A DNA stretch of 9,515 nucleotides from Bacteroidota bacterium (GTDB taxonomy: Bacteria; Bacteroidota; Ignavibacteria; Ignavibacteriales; Ignavibacteriaceae), in assembly GCA_021793635.1 (NCBI GenBank), contig JAJYSI010000090.1:1-9515 (forward strand). Direction: 5' to 3'. A program made the position numbers and the translations under genes. The notes beneath the pieces were generated by a model. It made no database searches and was not told the DNA's origin. It saw only the letters and a list, made by a program, of their open reading frames with translations. Of this stretch, positions 1-7,303 are shown in pieces. Position 1 is the stretch's first letter. Each line of letters opens with the position of its first letter.

Positions 1-123
1 ATAAAGAAACATTTTCCAAATTTTCGATATAAAAAAAAATGAAAGCTAAAGCTAAAACATTTACAGCTAAAAGCGAACAAATTAAGTTATTGGAAATTTT
101 TTTTAACGTTAAAGTGATTGATT

Positions 124-840
124 ATGTATTCCGAAATATCTTCACCGGATGAACAATTATTTCAGCCATTTAATGATTTAACAATTAGACAGGCATCGAC
201 AGACGATATTGACTTTGTTATCGAAACGATTATCGAATCGGAAAAAAGCGGCTCTAACGTTATTAGTACTTGCAAAATATTTGACTTAACCGAAGATGAA
301 TACAAAAATATTCTCAAAGAAGTTTTACTGGAAGATGAAGGCGATTTCTATTATTATTTAAAAGGATTTTTGATTGCCGAAGATAACGGAGAATTTATTG
401 GTGCTTCCGGTTCATGGATCGAAGCACTCGACGGAATTTCAAGCGGAATAATGAAGACTTCAATTTTCAGTTCTTATTTAAATTTCGAAAAATTAAAAAA
501 AATGAAAAAGGATCTCTCCATTATAGATTCATTATCAATTCCACGCGAACCATTAACTTTTCAACTTGAACATATATATATAAAGGATAGCTTTAGGAAG
601 CGCGGTTTGTTTTCTATGCTGATTAAGGAAAATATAAAAAGAAATTTAGCCCGCTACCCTTTCACAAAAGTCCAAACTATTATTTACAAGGATAATACTG
701 AATGTTATTTTCCTTTATTATATTTAGGGTTTAAAGTAGTAAAGAAAACGGAATCGAAAGATTCCGAAATCTATAAATACTATCCTTATAATTCGAAGGT
801 ATTATTGGAACTGTATAGTGAAAAGATTCAAAAACTTTGA
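124..840 (+). CDS. GNAT-family N-acyltransferase
   Basis: Predicted 238-residue GNAT enzyme, which would move an acyl group from CoA (or from the downstream ACP) to an amine. The C-terminal half has the fold's signatures. Residues 150-170 are motif A, with a beta strand (HIYIKDSF) followed by the pyrophosphate-binding R-x-x-G turn (RKRGLF) and helix. Residues 200-206 (YLGFKVV) are the usual C-terminal motif. Residues 20-95 form the N-terminal GNAT half, including TIRQASTDDIDFV. I chose the ATG at 124; a TTG two codons upstream (118) is possible. Neither has a clear Shine-Dalgarno site. It is the first gene of the cluster, 42 bases before the ACP. Substrate unknown; by context it may act on an amino sugar or another amine of a surface molecule (inference). 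Family call firm, role speculative. Confidence 0.8.
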   Translation: MYSEISSPDEQLFQPFNDLTIRQASTDDIDFVIETIIESEKSGSNVISTCKIFDLTEDEYKNILKEVLLEDEGDFYYYLKGFLIAEDNGEFIGASGSWIEALDGISSGIMKTSIFSSYLNFEKLKKMKKDLSIIDSLSIPREPLTFQLEHIYIKDSFRKRGLFSMLIKENIKRNLARYPFTKVQTIIYKDNTECYFPLLYLGFKVVKKTESKDSEIYKYYPYNSKVLLELYSEKIQKL

Positions 841-872
841 TGAGATTATTACTAACAAATATTTTATAAATC

Positions 873-876
873 AGGA
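873..876 (+). promoter_or_regulatory. Shine-Dalgarno site of the ACP gene
   Basis: AGGA with a 6-base spacer to the ATG at 883. It supports that start for the short ACP gene. Confidence 0.6.
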
Positions 877-882
877 TAATAA

Positions 883-1119
883 ATGGACAATTTAGATAGG
901 TTGAAGAAAACATTCTCGGAAGCTCTTGAACTTCCAATAGAAAGTATTAATGATGAACTGACTTATGGAAATGAATCGTGGGATTCCGTCGCTCACCTCG
1001 CTTTGGTTGCATCAATCGAAACAGAGTTCGACATTATGCTTGCATCGGATGATGTTATCGACATGAGCAGTTTCCTTAAAGCAAAGGAGATATTAAATAA
1101 ATATGAAGTTAAATTTTAG
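883..1119 (+). CDS. Acyl carrier protein
   Basis: A 78-residue stand-alone acyl carrier protein, normal in length. The phosphopantetheine site is Ser35 in the segment WDSVAHLAL (33-41), equivalent to the DSL motif of FabF-pathway ACPs but with Val after the Ser. A phosphopantetheinyl transferase from elsewhere in the genome must activate it. The four-helix pattern is visible: helix 1 around residues 2-16, helix 2 starting at Ser35, and an acidic face (ETEFDIML). This sequence is diverged from housekeeping AcpP and sits with ligase, reductase and LuxE/LuxC genes. It is therefore most likely a dedicated carrier for this pathway, not the general fatty-acid ACP. Its last 17 bases overlap the SDR gene, suggesting translational coupling. 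Confidence 0.9.
   Translation: MDNLDRLKKTFSEALELPIESINDELTYGNESWDSVAHLALVASIETEFDIMLASDDVIDMSSFLKAKEILNKYEVKF
1083..1090 (+). promoter_or_regulatory. Strong Shine-Dalgarno site of the SDR gene inside the ACP gene
   Basis: AAAGGAGA lies within the 3' end of the ACP coding sequence, 12 bases before the SDR ATG at 1103. It fixes the SDR start inside the ACP gene and so the 17-base overlap. Confidence 0.7.
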
Positions 1120-1861
1120 TCTGGAAGGCAAAATAGCTTTTATTACCGGCTCTACAAGGGGCATGGGCTGGGCTGAAGCAAAGTTATTTACGGAGATGGG
1201 TGCAACCGTAATTCTTAACGGCGTCCACAGTAAAGAACTTCTTGAGCAGCGGCGTGAGGAATTAAAGAAAGAATATAACGTTGAAGTCGACGGGTATTTT
1301 TTTGATGTTGGTGATCTTGATTCGGCTCAGAATTGTTACAATTCCATATTTAAGAAATACAAAAGGCTTGATATTCTTGTTAATAATGCCGGCACACTTG
1401 AAGATAATTTAGTAGGTATGATCCGCAAAGAAAATATAACAAATACTTTCAGCACAAATACTACCGGCGTAATTTATAATCTGCAATTAGCTGCACGTCT
1501 AATGATGAGAAATAAATCAGGTTCGATAATAAATATCTCATCGCTGGTTGGCAGGGTCGGCAACGAAGGTCAAGTAGTTTACGGAGGAAGTAAAGCTGCG
1601 GTAATCGGAATAACATTATCTGCAGCACGTGAGCTTGCACCGATGAACATTCGGGTAAACGCAATTGCACCCGGCTTTATCAATACTGATTTTATTAAAC
1701 CGCTGCCTCCGGAAAAATACCAGGAAAGATTAAACTCAATAAAGATGAAAAGAATTGGTCAACCTGAAGATGTGGCAAAAGCTGCATTGTTTTTTGCTTC
1801 AGACATGTCATCCTATATTACCGGTCAGGTCCTTGGAGTTGACGGAGGGATGATAATATAA
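1103..1861 (+). CDS. FabG-like short-chain dehydrogenase/reductase (SDR)
   Basis: A 252-residue classical SDR closest in style to 3-oxoacyl-ACP reductases (FabG). It shows the cofactor loop TGSTRGMG (15-22), NNAG (94-97), catalytic Asn119, Ser147, Tyr160 and Lys164 (Y-G-G-S-K), the PG turn (190-191) and the C-terminal GQVLGVDGGM. The spacing Ser147 to Tyr160 is 13, as in E. coli FabG. Arg19 in the glycine loop and the lack of an acidic residue at the end of strand 2 favour NADPH (inference). Next to a private ACP it would reduce a keto group on an ACP-bound acyl chain. Reduction of a sugar or aldehyde is the alternative. It overlaps the ACP by 17 bases and shares one base with the ligase start (TAATG). 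All catalytic residues are intact. Confidence 0.9.
   Translation: MKLNFSLEGKIAFITGSTRGMGWAEAKLFTEMGATVILNGVHSKELLEQRREELKKEYNVEVDGYFFDVGDLDSAQNCYNSIFKKYKRLDILVNNAGTLEDNLVGMIRKENITNTFSTNTTGVIYNLQLAARLMMRNKSGSIINISSLVGRVGNEGQVVYGGSKAAVIGITLSAARELAPMNIRVNAIAPGFINTDFIKPLPPEKYQERLNSIKMKRIGQPEDVAKAALFFASDMSSYITGQVLGVDGGMII
1844..1849 (+). promoter_or_regulatory. Shine-Dalgarno site of the ligase gene
   Basis: GGAGGG lies 11 bases before the ATG at 1861, inside the SDR 3' end. With the TAATG junction it suggests the ligase is translated by terminating or re-initiating ribosomes. Confidence 0.65.
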
Positions 1862-3300
1862 TGTTCTGGAATTTCGAAAATATTGATTTAAATTCCACTG
1901 CATTAATTGATGATTCCACCGGTGAGGAAATTTCTTACAACAGATTACTTTCCTTGTGTGATAAAATCTCTGAAAAAATTAAGCATGATTCAAAGAAATT
2001 AATTTTTTCTTACTGCGATAATTCCGTTGATAGTGTAATTTTCTATTTAGCTGCGCTGCGTTCGGGCAATGCTGTATTTTTAGCCAATTCCAGAATGGAC
2101 AGCGAGCTGAAAAAAAACTTGATTGATCTTTATAAGCCTGAAATAATTTTCAGCGCCGGTGATCTTTCAGATTTTCTCCCAGAGTATGATAAAGAAGTTG
2201 CTGCGGATAAATTTCCATTTTATCTTAAGAAAAATATTGATGATAAAATTCCAATCCATCAAGATCTTGCAGTGCTTCTTTCGACTTCAGGTACTACCGG
2301 CAGCCCAAAGCTCGTAAAACTTTCATACCGGAATATTCAGGCAAATGCCGAATCTATTGCTGAGTATCTGAATATTAAAAGCAACGATAAGCCAATAACT
2401 AGTCTTCCGATAAACTATTCGTTTGGACTTTCGGTTATCGACAGCCATCTGCTTAAAGGCGCTAACATCCTTTGTTCCAATAAATCGATGGTAATGCGGG
2501 AGTTTTGGAATACCTTTAATCAGTATAAATGTACTTCGTTTTCTGGTGTTCCTTACAATTACCAGATGCTTCAAAGATTAAAATTTGATAAAATGAATCT
2601 GCCTTCACTTAAAACAATGACACAGGCAGGCGGAAGATTAAGTGAAGAATTCACAAAATACTTTTACGATGCAGCGGTAAGCAAGGGAATAAAGTTTTTT
2701 GTTATGTACGGTCAAACTGAAGCTACTGCAAGAATTTCTTATGTTCCATTTGAGCGTTTAGCCGAAAAAATCGGATCGATTGGAATTCCGATTCCAAACG
2801 GTGAGATAAAAATATTTTCCGATGGAGAAGAAATTGTTACACCAACAGTACAAGGTGAGCTTGTCTACTACGGAAAAAATGTAATGATGGGTTACGCTGA
2901 AAACCGGGATGATCTTGCCGCGGGCGATATGATGAACGGCGTACTTCCTACCGGCGACTTAGCTTATAAAGATTCCGAAGGCTTTTGCTACATTACCGGA
3001 AGGATGAAAAGATTCATTAAACTGTTTGGATTAAGAGTAAACCTCGATGAAGTTGAAAAAATGCTTGAGAACCATTTCAACTGCGCTGCTGCGTGCTATG
3101 GAGGCGACGACTCACTAAAAGTTATCTTGCAGACGCATGGAATAAACGTTTCAGAGATTGCTAAAAAAACCATTATCGATACTTACAAGCTTCACCATTC
3201 AGTTGTGTCTGTAAAATGTGTGGATTCCATTCCGGTTACTTCATCCGGCAAAAAGGATTATAAGATGATTCAGGAGATGCTTTTTGATGAACGCAGTTGA
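1861..3300 (+). CDS. ANL-superfamily acyl-adenylate ligase
   Basis: A 479-residue AMP-forming ligase that should activate a carboxylic acid as acyl-AMP and pass it to a thiol, probably the phosphopantetheine of the ACP two genes upstream. Visible motifs are the phosphate loop STSGTTGSPK (141-150), YGQTEA (283-288), the ribose-binding TGD (364-366), GR followed by FIKLFGLRVNLDEVE (380-399), and the catalytic C-terminal Lys464 in SSGKKDYK. At the domain hinge the usual GR-x-D is GR-x-K (Lys383); Asp or Lys are both known there. At 479 residues it is shorter than most acyl-CoA synthetases (about 500-560), with an abbreviated N-terminus. Overlaps the SDR by 1 base and the LuxE gene by 14. The acid substrate cannot be told from sequence, nor ACP versus CoA as acceptor. 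Confidence 0.87.
   Translation: MFWNFENIDLNSTALIDDSTGEEISYNRLLSLCDKISEKIKHDSKKLIFSYCDNSVDSVIFYLAALRSGNAVFLANSRMDSELKKNLIDLYKPEIIFSAGDLSDFLPEYDKEVAADKFPFYLKKNIDDKIPIHQDLAVLLSTSGTTGSPKLVKLSYRNIQANAESIAEYLNIKSNDKPITSLPINYSFGLSVIDSHLLKGANILCSNKSMVMREFWNTFNQYKCTSFSGVPYNYQMLQRLKFDKMNLPSLKTMTQAGGRLSEEFTKYFYDAAVSKGIKFFVMYGQTEATARISYVPFERLAEKIGSIGIPIPNGEIKIFSDGEEIVTPTVQGELVYYGKNVMMGYAENRDDLAAGDMMNGVLPTGDLAYKDSEGFCYITGRMKRFIKLFGLRVNLDEVEKMLENHFNCAAACYGGDDSLKVILQTHGINVSEIAKKTIIDTYKLHHSVVSVKCVDSIPVTSSGKKDYKMIQEMLFDERS
3272..3276 (+). promoter_or_regulatory. Shine-Dalgarno site deciding the LuxE start
   Basis: AGGAG inside the ligase 3' end lies 10 bases before the ATG at 3287. A TTG one codon earlier (3284) is the only competing start and is less likely. 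Confidence 0.6.
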
Positions 3301-4387
3301 GCAATTATTTTCTTTACCGGAATATTCAATTGAGAATGAGAGGAAAAGGGATCTTCTTCTAAGCGAATTAAATGAACTTACAAAATTTCATTATTCTAAT
3401 TGTCTGCCTTATAATAATATTTTAACTAATTTAGAATTAAACAAAACTGCGGCATTCAATTATATAGAAGAAGTTCCTTATCTTCCGGTAAGATTATTTA
3501 AGACTCAAAAAATCCAAAGCATACCTGACAATGAAGTATTAAAATTTTTAACTTCAAGCGGCACTACAAACCAGCAAGTATCTCGCATAGCATTGAACCG
3601 TGAGACTTCCCTTCTTCAGGTTAAAGCTCTTGCCTCAATCATTACTTCATACATCGGCAATAAAAGGTTACCGATGATAATTATAGATACTGATGCTACC
3701 ATCAAGAATAAATCCTCGATGAGCGCGAGAGGTGCGGGGCTTGTCGGATTATCCAACTTTGGAAGAAATCATTTCTTTGCACTTGATGAAAATATGGAAC
3801 TGAAAGTCGATGAATTTCTTAGTTATGTTGACAAATATAATAGCGAGCCAATACTTATATTCGGCTTTACTTTTATGGTCTGGCAGTATCTTTATAAAAA
3901 ATTAAAAGACTCCGGAAAGAAAGTAGACCTAAGCTCTGCAATTTTAATTCACAGCGGCGGCTGGAAGAAACTTCAAGATCAGGCAGTATCGAATGAAATA
4001 TTTAAATCAGAATTATTTGAATTGTTGGGAATAAAAAAAATTTACAACTTTTATGGAATGGTTGAGCAAGTAGGAAGCATCTTTATGGAATGCGAATTTG
4101 GTTATCTTCACACACCAAATTTTGCAGAAATTTTAATTAGAGATTATACAACATGGCAGACTCTTCCTGCCGGAGAAACTGGTGTAATTCAGACTTTAAG
4201 CATCTTGCCTAAAAGCTATCCCGGTCATTCGCTCTTAACAGAAGATCTCGGAACAATTATAGGCATTGATAACTGCCCATGCGGAAGGAAAGGAACTTAT
4301 TTTACGGTTAACGGAAGAGTTCCAAAAGCTGAATTAAGAGGCTGCAGCGATACTCATGCCGAAACTGTATTAAGCGCAGCGAGATAA
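3287..4387 (+). CDS. luxE-like: LuxE-like acyl-protein synthetase
   Basis: A 366-residue LuxE-family protein. In bioluminescent bacteria LuxE makes acyl-AMP from a free fatty acid, transfers the acyl group to its own cysteine and hands it to the LuxC reductase. Seen here are the adenylate phosphate loop TSSGTT (89-94), HSGGWK (222-227), NFYGMVEQ (254-261), CPCGRKG (330-336), and the terminal GRVPKAELRGC (343-353). Cys353 lies 13 residues from the end. In Vibrio harveyi LuxE the acylated cysteine, Cys364 of 378, lies 14 from the end (recalled), so Cys353 is the likely acyl carrier. Length matches the family (about 370). The ATG at 3287 is chosen over TTG 3284. It overlaps the ligase by 14 bases and is 2 bases from LuxC. 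The natural acid may not be a long-chain fatty acid. Confidence 0.9.
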   Translation: MNAVEQLFSLPEYSIENERKRDLLLSELNELTKFHYSNCLPYNNILTNLELNKTAAFNYIEEVPYLPVRLFKTQKIQSIPDNEVLKFLTSSGTTNQQVSRIALNRETSLLQVKALASIITSYIGNKRLPMIIIDTDATIKNKSSMSARGAGLVGLSNFGRNHFFALDENMELKVDEFLSYVDKYNSEPILIFGFTFMVWQYLYKKLKDSGKKVDLSSAILIHSGGWKKLQDQAVSNEIFKSELFELLGIKKIYNFYGMVEQVGSIFMECEFGYLHTPNFAEILIRDYTTWQTLPAGETGVIQTLSILPKSYPGHSLLTEDLGTIIGIDNCPCGRKGTYFTVNGRVPKAELRGCSDTHAETVLSAAR

Positions 4388-4389
4388 AA

Positions 4390-5631
4390 GTGAATATTAC
4401 TGTTTATCTTCCCAATTATTTTGCCGATAAAAATCTTGAAGAAATTTTAAGCAAGGAATTTCAAGAGCAAAAACCTATTTCTCCTTTTAATGATTTAAGC
4501 ATCGAATACCTTGCAAGTTTATCAAACAAAATACTCAGCTCGAAAAATTTAAAAGTATTTCCGGAGCTTGTAGCACTTGCCTACTGGTTAAGAAAATCAA
4601 ATATCGTTTCAATCATAAATGCATTTAAGAAAGAAGTTCCGGAGAACGAAATAATTGTGCCTCGCGGAGTAGCGTTCCATGTAGCACCTTCAAATGTTGA
4701 CAGCATTTTTCTTTACTCTTGGGCGCTTTCTCTTTTAATTGGAAATACTAATATCGTTCGAGTAACCCAGAATGCAAATGAACAGCTTGATTCTCTTCTT
4801 GCTGTTATTAGGGAAATGTTTGCCGATGAAAAATGGAATAAAATAGCACAACGAAATTTTGTGATAACTTATCCTCGTGATGAAGCAATAAACCGTCTTA
4901 TATCTCTCCATTCGGATGTTAGAGTTTTGTGGGGCGGAGATGAAACAATAAATTCTTTCCGGGTTCTTCCCGCAAAACCAACAACCAAGGATATTTCTTT
5001 TGCTGACAAATTCTCTTATGCAATTATAAATGCCGAAACATTTGTGCAATCAAATAATGATTTGCAAGCAAACACAGCAAAGCAATTTTACAATGACGCT
5101 TACTGGTTTGATCAGATGGCTTGCGCTTCACCAAGATTTGTTTTATTCGTTGGGAAAGAATCTGAATGTTTGGAAGCCAGTAAGAATTTCTGGCTGCAGC
5201 TTGAAAGCGAATTAGTAAGAAGAAGCAAAGCTGATCCCATAAATATTGCAATGGAAAAACTTGTTTATCTTTATGAATCAATATCAATTTCAGAAAAAGC
5301 TTATGCTTCCGGGCTGCCGGAACAATTTAAACCAACTGTTCTTCATGTTGATAAAAATGAAATCGGTAAGTTTAGAGAATCATGCGGCGGAGGATTTTTC
5401 TTCGAATCCTTTCTTGAAAATATTGACGAGCTTATACCGCTTGTCAGCCGAAAAGATCAGACACTTACTTACTTCGGATTCACTAATAACGAATTAAATA
5501 ACTTCACCTTAAAAGTTAATGGCGCAGGTATTGACAGGATAGTTCCAATCGGTCAGGCATTAAACTTCTCACCTTCATGGGATGGATATTCTTTACTCAG
5601 CGAATTAAGTAAAAGAGTCCATATCGAATAA
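4390..5631 (+). CDS. luxC-like: LuxC-like acyl reductase (aldehyde-forming)
   Basis: A 413-residue LuxC-family protein, related to aldehyde dehydrogenases. LuxC takes an acyl group onto a cysteine and reduces it with NADPH to an aldehyde. Seen here: PRGVAFHVAPSNVD (91-104), the cofactor-fold segment WGGDETI (181-187), the catalytic loop DQMACASP with Cys245 (241-248), and the family's C-terminal block GIDRIVPIGQAL...WDGY (380-400). The start is GTG at 4390, two bases after the LuxE stop, with only a weak GAGA upstream, so coupling to LuxE translation is likely. At 413 residues it is shorter than luminous-bacteria LuxC (about 477-488), mainly at the N-terminus. As the direct partner of the LuxE above it should form a LuxE-LuxC reductase. 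No luciferase genes are in the window. Last gene of the operon. Confidence 0.9.
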   Translation: MNITVYLPNYFADKNLEEILSKEFQEQKPISPFNDLSIEYLASLSNKILSSKNLKVFPELVALAYWLRKSNIVSIINAFKKEVPENEIIVPRGVAFHVAPSNVDSIFLYSWALSLLIGNTNIVRVTQNANEQLDSLLAVIREMFADEKWNKIAQRNFVITYPRDEAINRLISLHSDVRVLWGGDETINSFRVLPAKPTTKDISFADKFSYAIINAETFVQSNNDLQANTAKQFYNDAYWFDQMACASPRFVLFVGKESECLEASKNFWLQLESELVRRSKADPINIAMEKLVYLYESISISEKAYASGLPEQFKPTVLHVDKNEIGKFRESCGGGFFFESFLENIDELIPLVSRKDQTLTYFGFTNNELNNFTLKVNGAGIDRIVPIGQALNFSPSWDGYSLLSELSKRVHIE

Positions 5632-5830
5632 TACATACTTACCACAAATCTTCGTTGCATTTTGTTTCTTTCTATGTTCTCTGTATAAAATTTTTCCGAC
5701 GGTTAATGTCTTAAGTCAAATTTCTTTAGTTAGAAAATCGGGAAGACTCAAACTGATTTTATCTTTTAGTATCTTTACACTGTGAATTTGGTTTAGTAAT
5801 GTTTTAACAAGATTTTGAATTTTATATTGG
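5632..5830. other. Intergenic region between LuxC-like and MFS genes
   Basis: About 200 bases, very AT-rich, with no credible ORF, no tRNA-like fold and no canonical GC-rich hairpin plus T-run terminator. The only pairing noticed is a weak AAAATC/GATTTT pair in the middle. It separates the operon from the MFS gene, so the MFS gene probably has its own promoter. Confidence 0.5.
5787..5817 (+). promoter_or_regulatory. Candidate Bacteroidota-style promoter of the MFS gene
   Basis: TTTG at 5787-5790 is followed after 19 bases by AGATTTTG at 5810-5817. The Bacteroidota primary sigma consensus is TTTG, about 19-21 bases, then TAnnTTTG, so only the TA of the -7 box is missing. Transcription would start a few bases before the ATG at 5831. 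Motifs this AT-rich arise by chance, so this is a weak call. Confidence 0.25.
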
Positions 5831-7132
5831 ATGGTTAAGAGAATATCATCATCATTGCAAAGGGTAAGGCACAACACTTTCTCTTCATTAAAAGTCAGAA
5901 ACTATCGTTTATATTTTATTGGTCAAAGCATTTCGCTTTCAGGTACATGGATGCAGACGATTGGTCAAGCCTGGCTGGTACTTAAGCTAACGAACTCCGG
6001 AACAGCTTTAGGTTTAGTTACCGCACTTCAGTTTCTTCCTGTTTTGATATTTGGAGCCATGGGCGGTGTAATTGCTGATCGTAATTCTAAAAGGACGTTG
6101 TTATTTATAACTCAATCAAGCGCTGCAATTCTTGCATTGATTTTAGCTGTTCTTGTCGCAACAAACACAATTCAGCTTTGGATGCTGTATATCTTAGCTT
6201 CACTTTTAGGATTGGTAAATGCGGTTGATAATCCAGCTCGCAGAACTTTTGTGCTTGAAATGGTAGGAAGCAAAGAATTAGGGAATGCCGTTACATTATT
6301 TTCGACAACATTTAATTTAAGCAGAATTATCGGACCAGCAATTGCTGGTGCTGTAATTGCATCAGCAGGGTTAGCACCTTGTTTTTTCATAAATGCAATT
6401 TCATTTATTGCAGTAATAATCTGCCTTTTTATGATGCGTGTTGAGGAGCTTTATCCGACTCTGCCCGTAAAAAAAGCAAAAGGTCAATTACGCGAGGGCT
6501 TAAGATATGTTGGCAGTTCACCGCTGCTTCGTAATTTCTTAATTATGATGGCGATAGTTGGTACTCTTACTTATGAATTCCAAGTTAATCTTCCTTTGAT
6601 TGCAAAATTTACTTTCAACTCAAATGCAAATGGCTTTGCATTATTAAATTCCGCAATGGGATTAGGAGCGGTTATCGGGGGCTTAGCAACTGCCAGTAGG
6701 AAAAAAATGAAAGCAGAAAGTTTAATCTTCACAACCTTTGCTTTCGGTATTTCTGTTGTACTTGCTGCTATTTCACCAACCCTTACAATTGCAATTTTAG
6801 CAATGGTGGTAGTAGGAGTTTTTTCTATCAGGTTTGGCGCAACCGGCGAGACCATGCTTCAACTCGAAAGCGCTCCAAACATGCGAAGCAGAGTAATGTC
6901 CTTATGGTCGGTTGCATTCTTAGGTTCCACACCAATTGGCGGACCGATTGTAGGATATATCGGCGAATATGCTTCGCCGAGATGGGGCTTAACTGTTAGC
7001 GGTATAGCGGCTATAGCTGCGGGTTTTTATGGCTTCTTGACCTTAATCAAAAAGAAGACAAATACTCCCGGCAAAGATAATAAAGTTGTACCCGTTACAA
7101 TCCAGGAAGAAAAAGTAGAAGGGATGATTTGA
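5831..7132 (+). CDS. MFS exporter, EntS/MFS_3-type
   Basis: A 433-residue inner-membrane major facilitator transporter with about 12 hydrophobic segments in two halves and a charged C-terminal tail (407-433). It matches the MFS_3 (transmembrane secretion effector, enterobactin exporter EntS-like) style. The N-terminus reads LKVRNYRLYFIGQSISLSGTW (20-40). Motif A is GGVIADRNSKRTLL (78-91). The family signature VDNPARRTF (132-140) and GNAVTLFSTTFNLSRIIGPA (151-170) follow, and RSRVMSLW (352-359) appears in the second half. Such proteins export siderophores, drugs or other small molecules by proton antiport. It has no Shine-Dalgarno site. It lies 199 bases behind the LuxC-like gene on the same strand. 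Whether it exports that operon's product is open; a general efflux role is equally possible. Confidence 0.88.
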   Translation: MVKRISSSLQRVRHNTFSSLKVRNYRLYFIGQSISLSGTWMQTIGQAWLVLKLTNSGTALGLVTALQFLPVLIFGAMGGVIADRNSKRTLLFITQSSAAILALILAVLVATNTIQLWMLYILASLLGLVNAVDNPARRTFVLEMVGSKELGNAVTLFSTTFNLSRIIGPAIAGAVIASAGLAPCFFINAISFIAVIICLFMMRVEELYPTLPVKKAKGQLREGLRYVGSSPLLRNFLIMMAIVGTLTYEFQVNLPLIAKFTFNSNANGFALLNSAMGLGAVIGGLATASRKKMKAESLIFTTFAFGISVVLAAISPTLTIAILAMVVVGVFSIRFGATGETMLQLESAPNMRSRVMSLWSVAFLGSTPIGGPIVGYIGEYASPRWGLTVSGIAAIAAGFYGFLTLIKKKTNTPGKDNKVVPVTIQEEKVEGMI

Positions 7133-7265
7133 ATCAATTATAAACGCAGGATTTAATCGTCTAACTGTCAAATCTAATTATATATTTATTGTAAGAAGCT
7201 TTATCTTCAATTTAGCTTTATATCTATTTACGTTAGTTTAATAACATTGAAATGATAAGGCTGAA

Positions 7266-7293
7266 TTTGTCTAAAATTTATCTTGTTATATTG
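7266..7293 (+). promoter_or_regulatory. Weak candidate promoter of the hydrolase gene
   Basis: TTTG at 7266-7269, then 17 bases, then TATATTG at 7287-7293, a partial match to TAnnTTTG. The ATG at 7304 follows closely and has no Shine-Dalgarno site. Low confidence because the region is AT-rich throughout. The rest of 7133-7303 shows no gene and no clear terminator. Confidence 0.18.
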
Positions 7294-7303
7294 TCTTAAT
7301 TAA

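Noticed and set aside
1..123. Possible sigma-70-like promoter for the operon (TTTACA at 60-65)
   Set aside because: No acceptable -10 box lies at 16-19 bases; the best hexamer matches TATAAT at only three positions. The region is too AT-rich to trust.
4735..5287. Minus-strand open frames across the LuxC-like gene
   Set aside because: They lie wholly inside a gene with clear family motifs and are shadows of its codon use.
124..5631. Bioluminescence (lux) operon
   Set aside because: No luciferase subunits or LuxD thioesterase are present, and the ACP, SDR, ANL ligase and GNAT are not part of lux operons.
5720..5770. AAAATC/GATTTT pair as a terminator after the LuxC-like gene
   Set aside because: Only six A/T-rich base pairs around a 16-base loop and no T-run at the right place.
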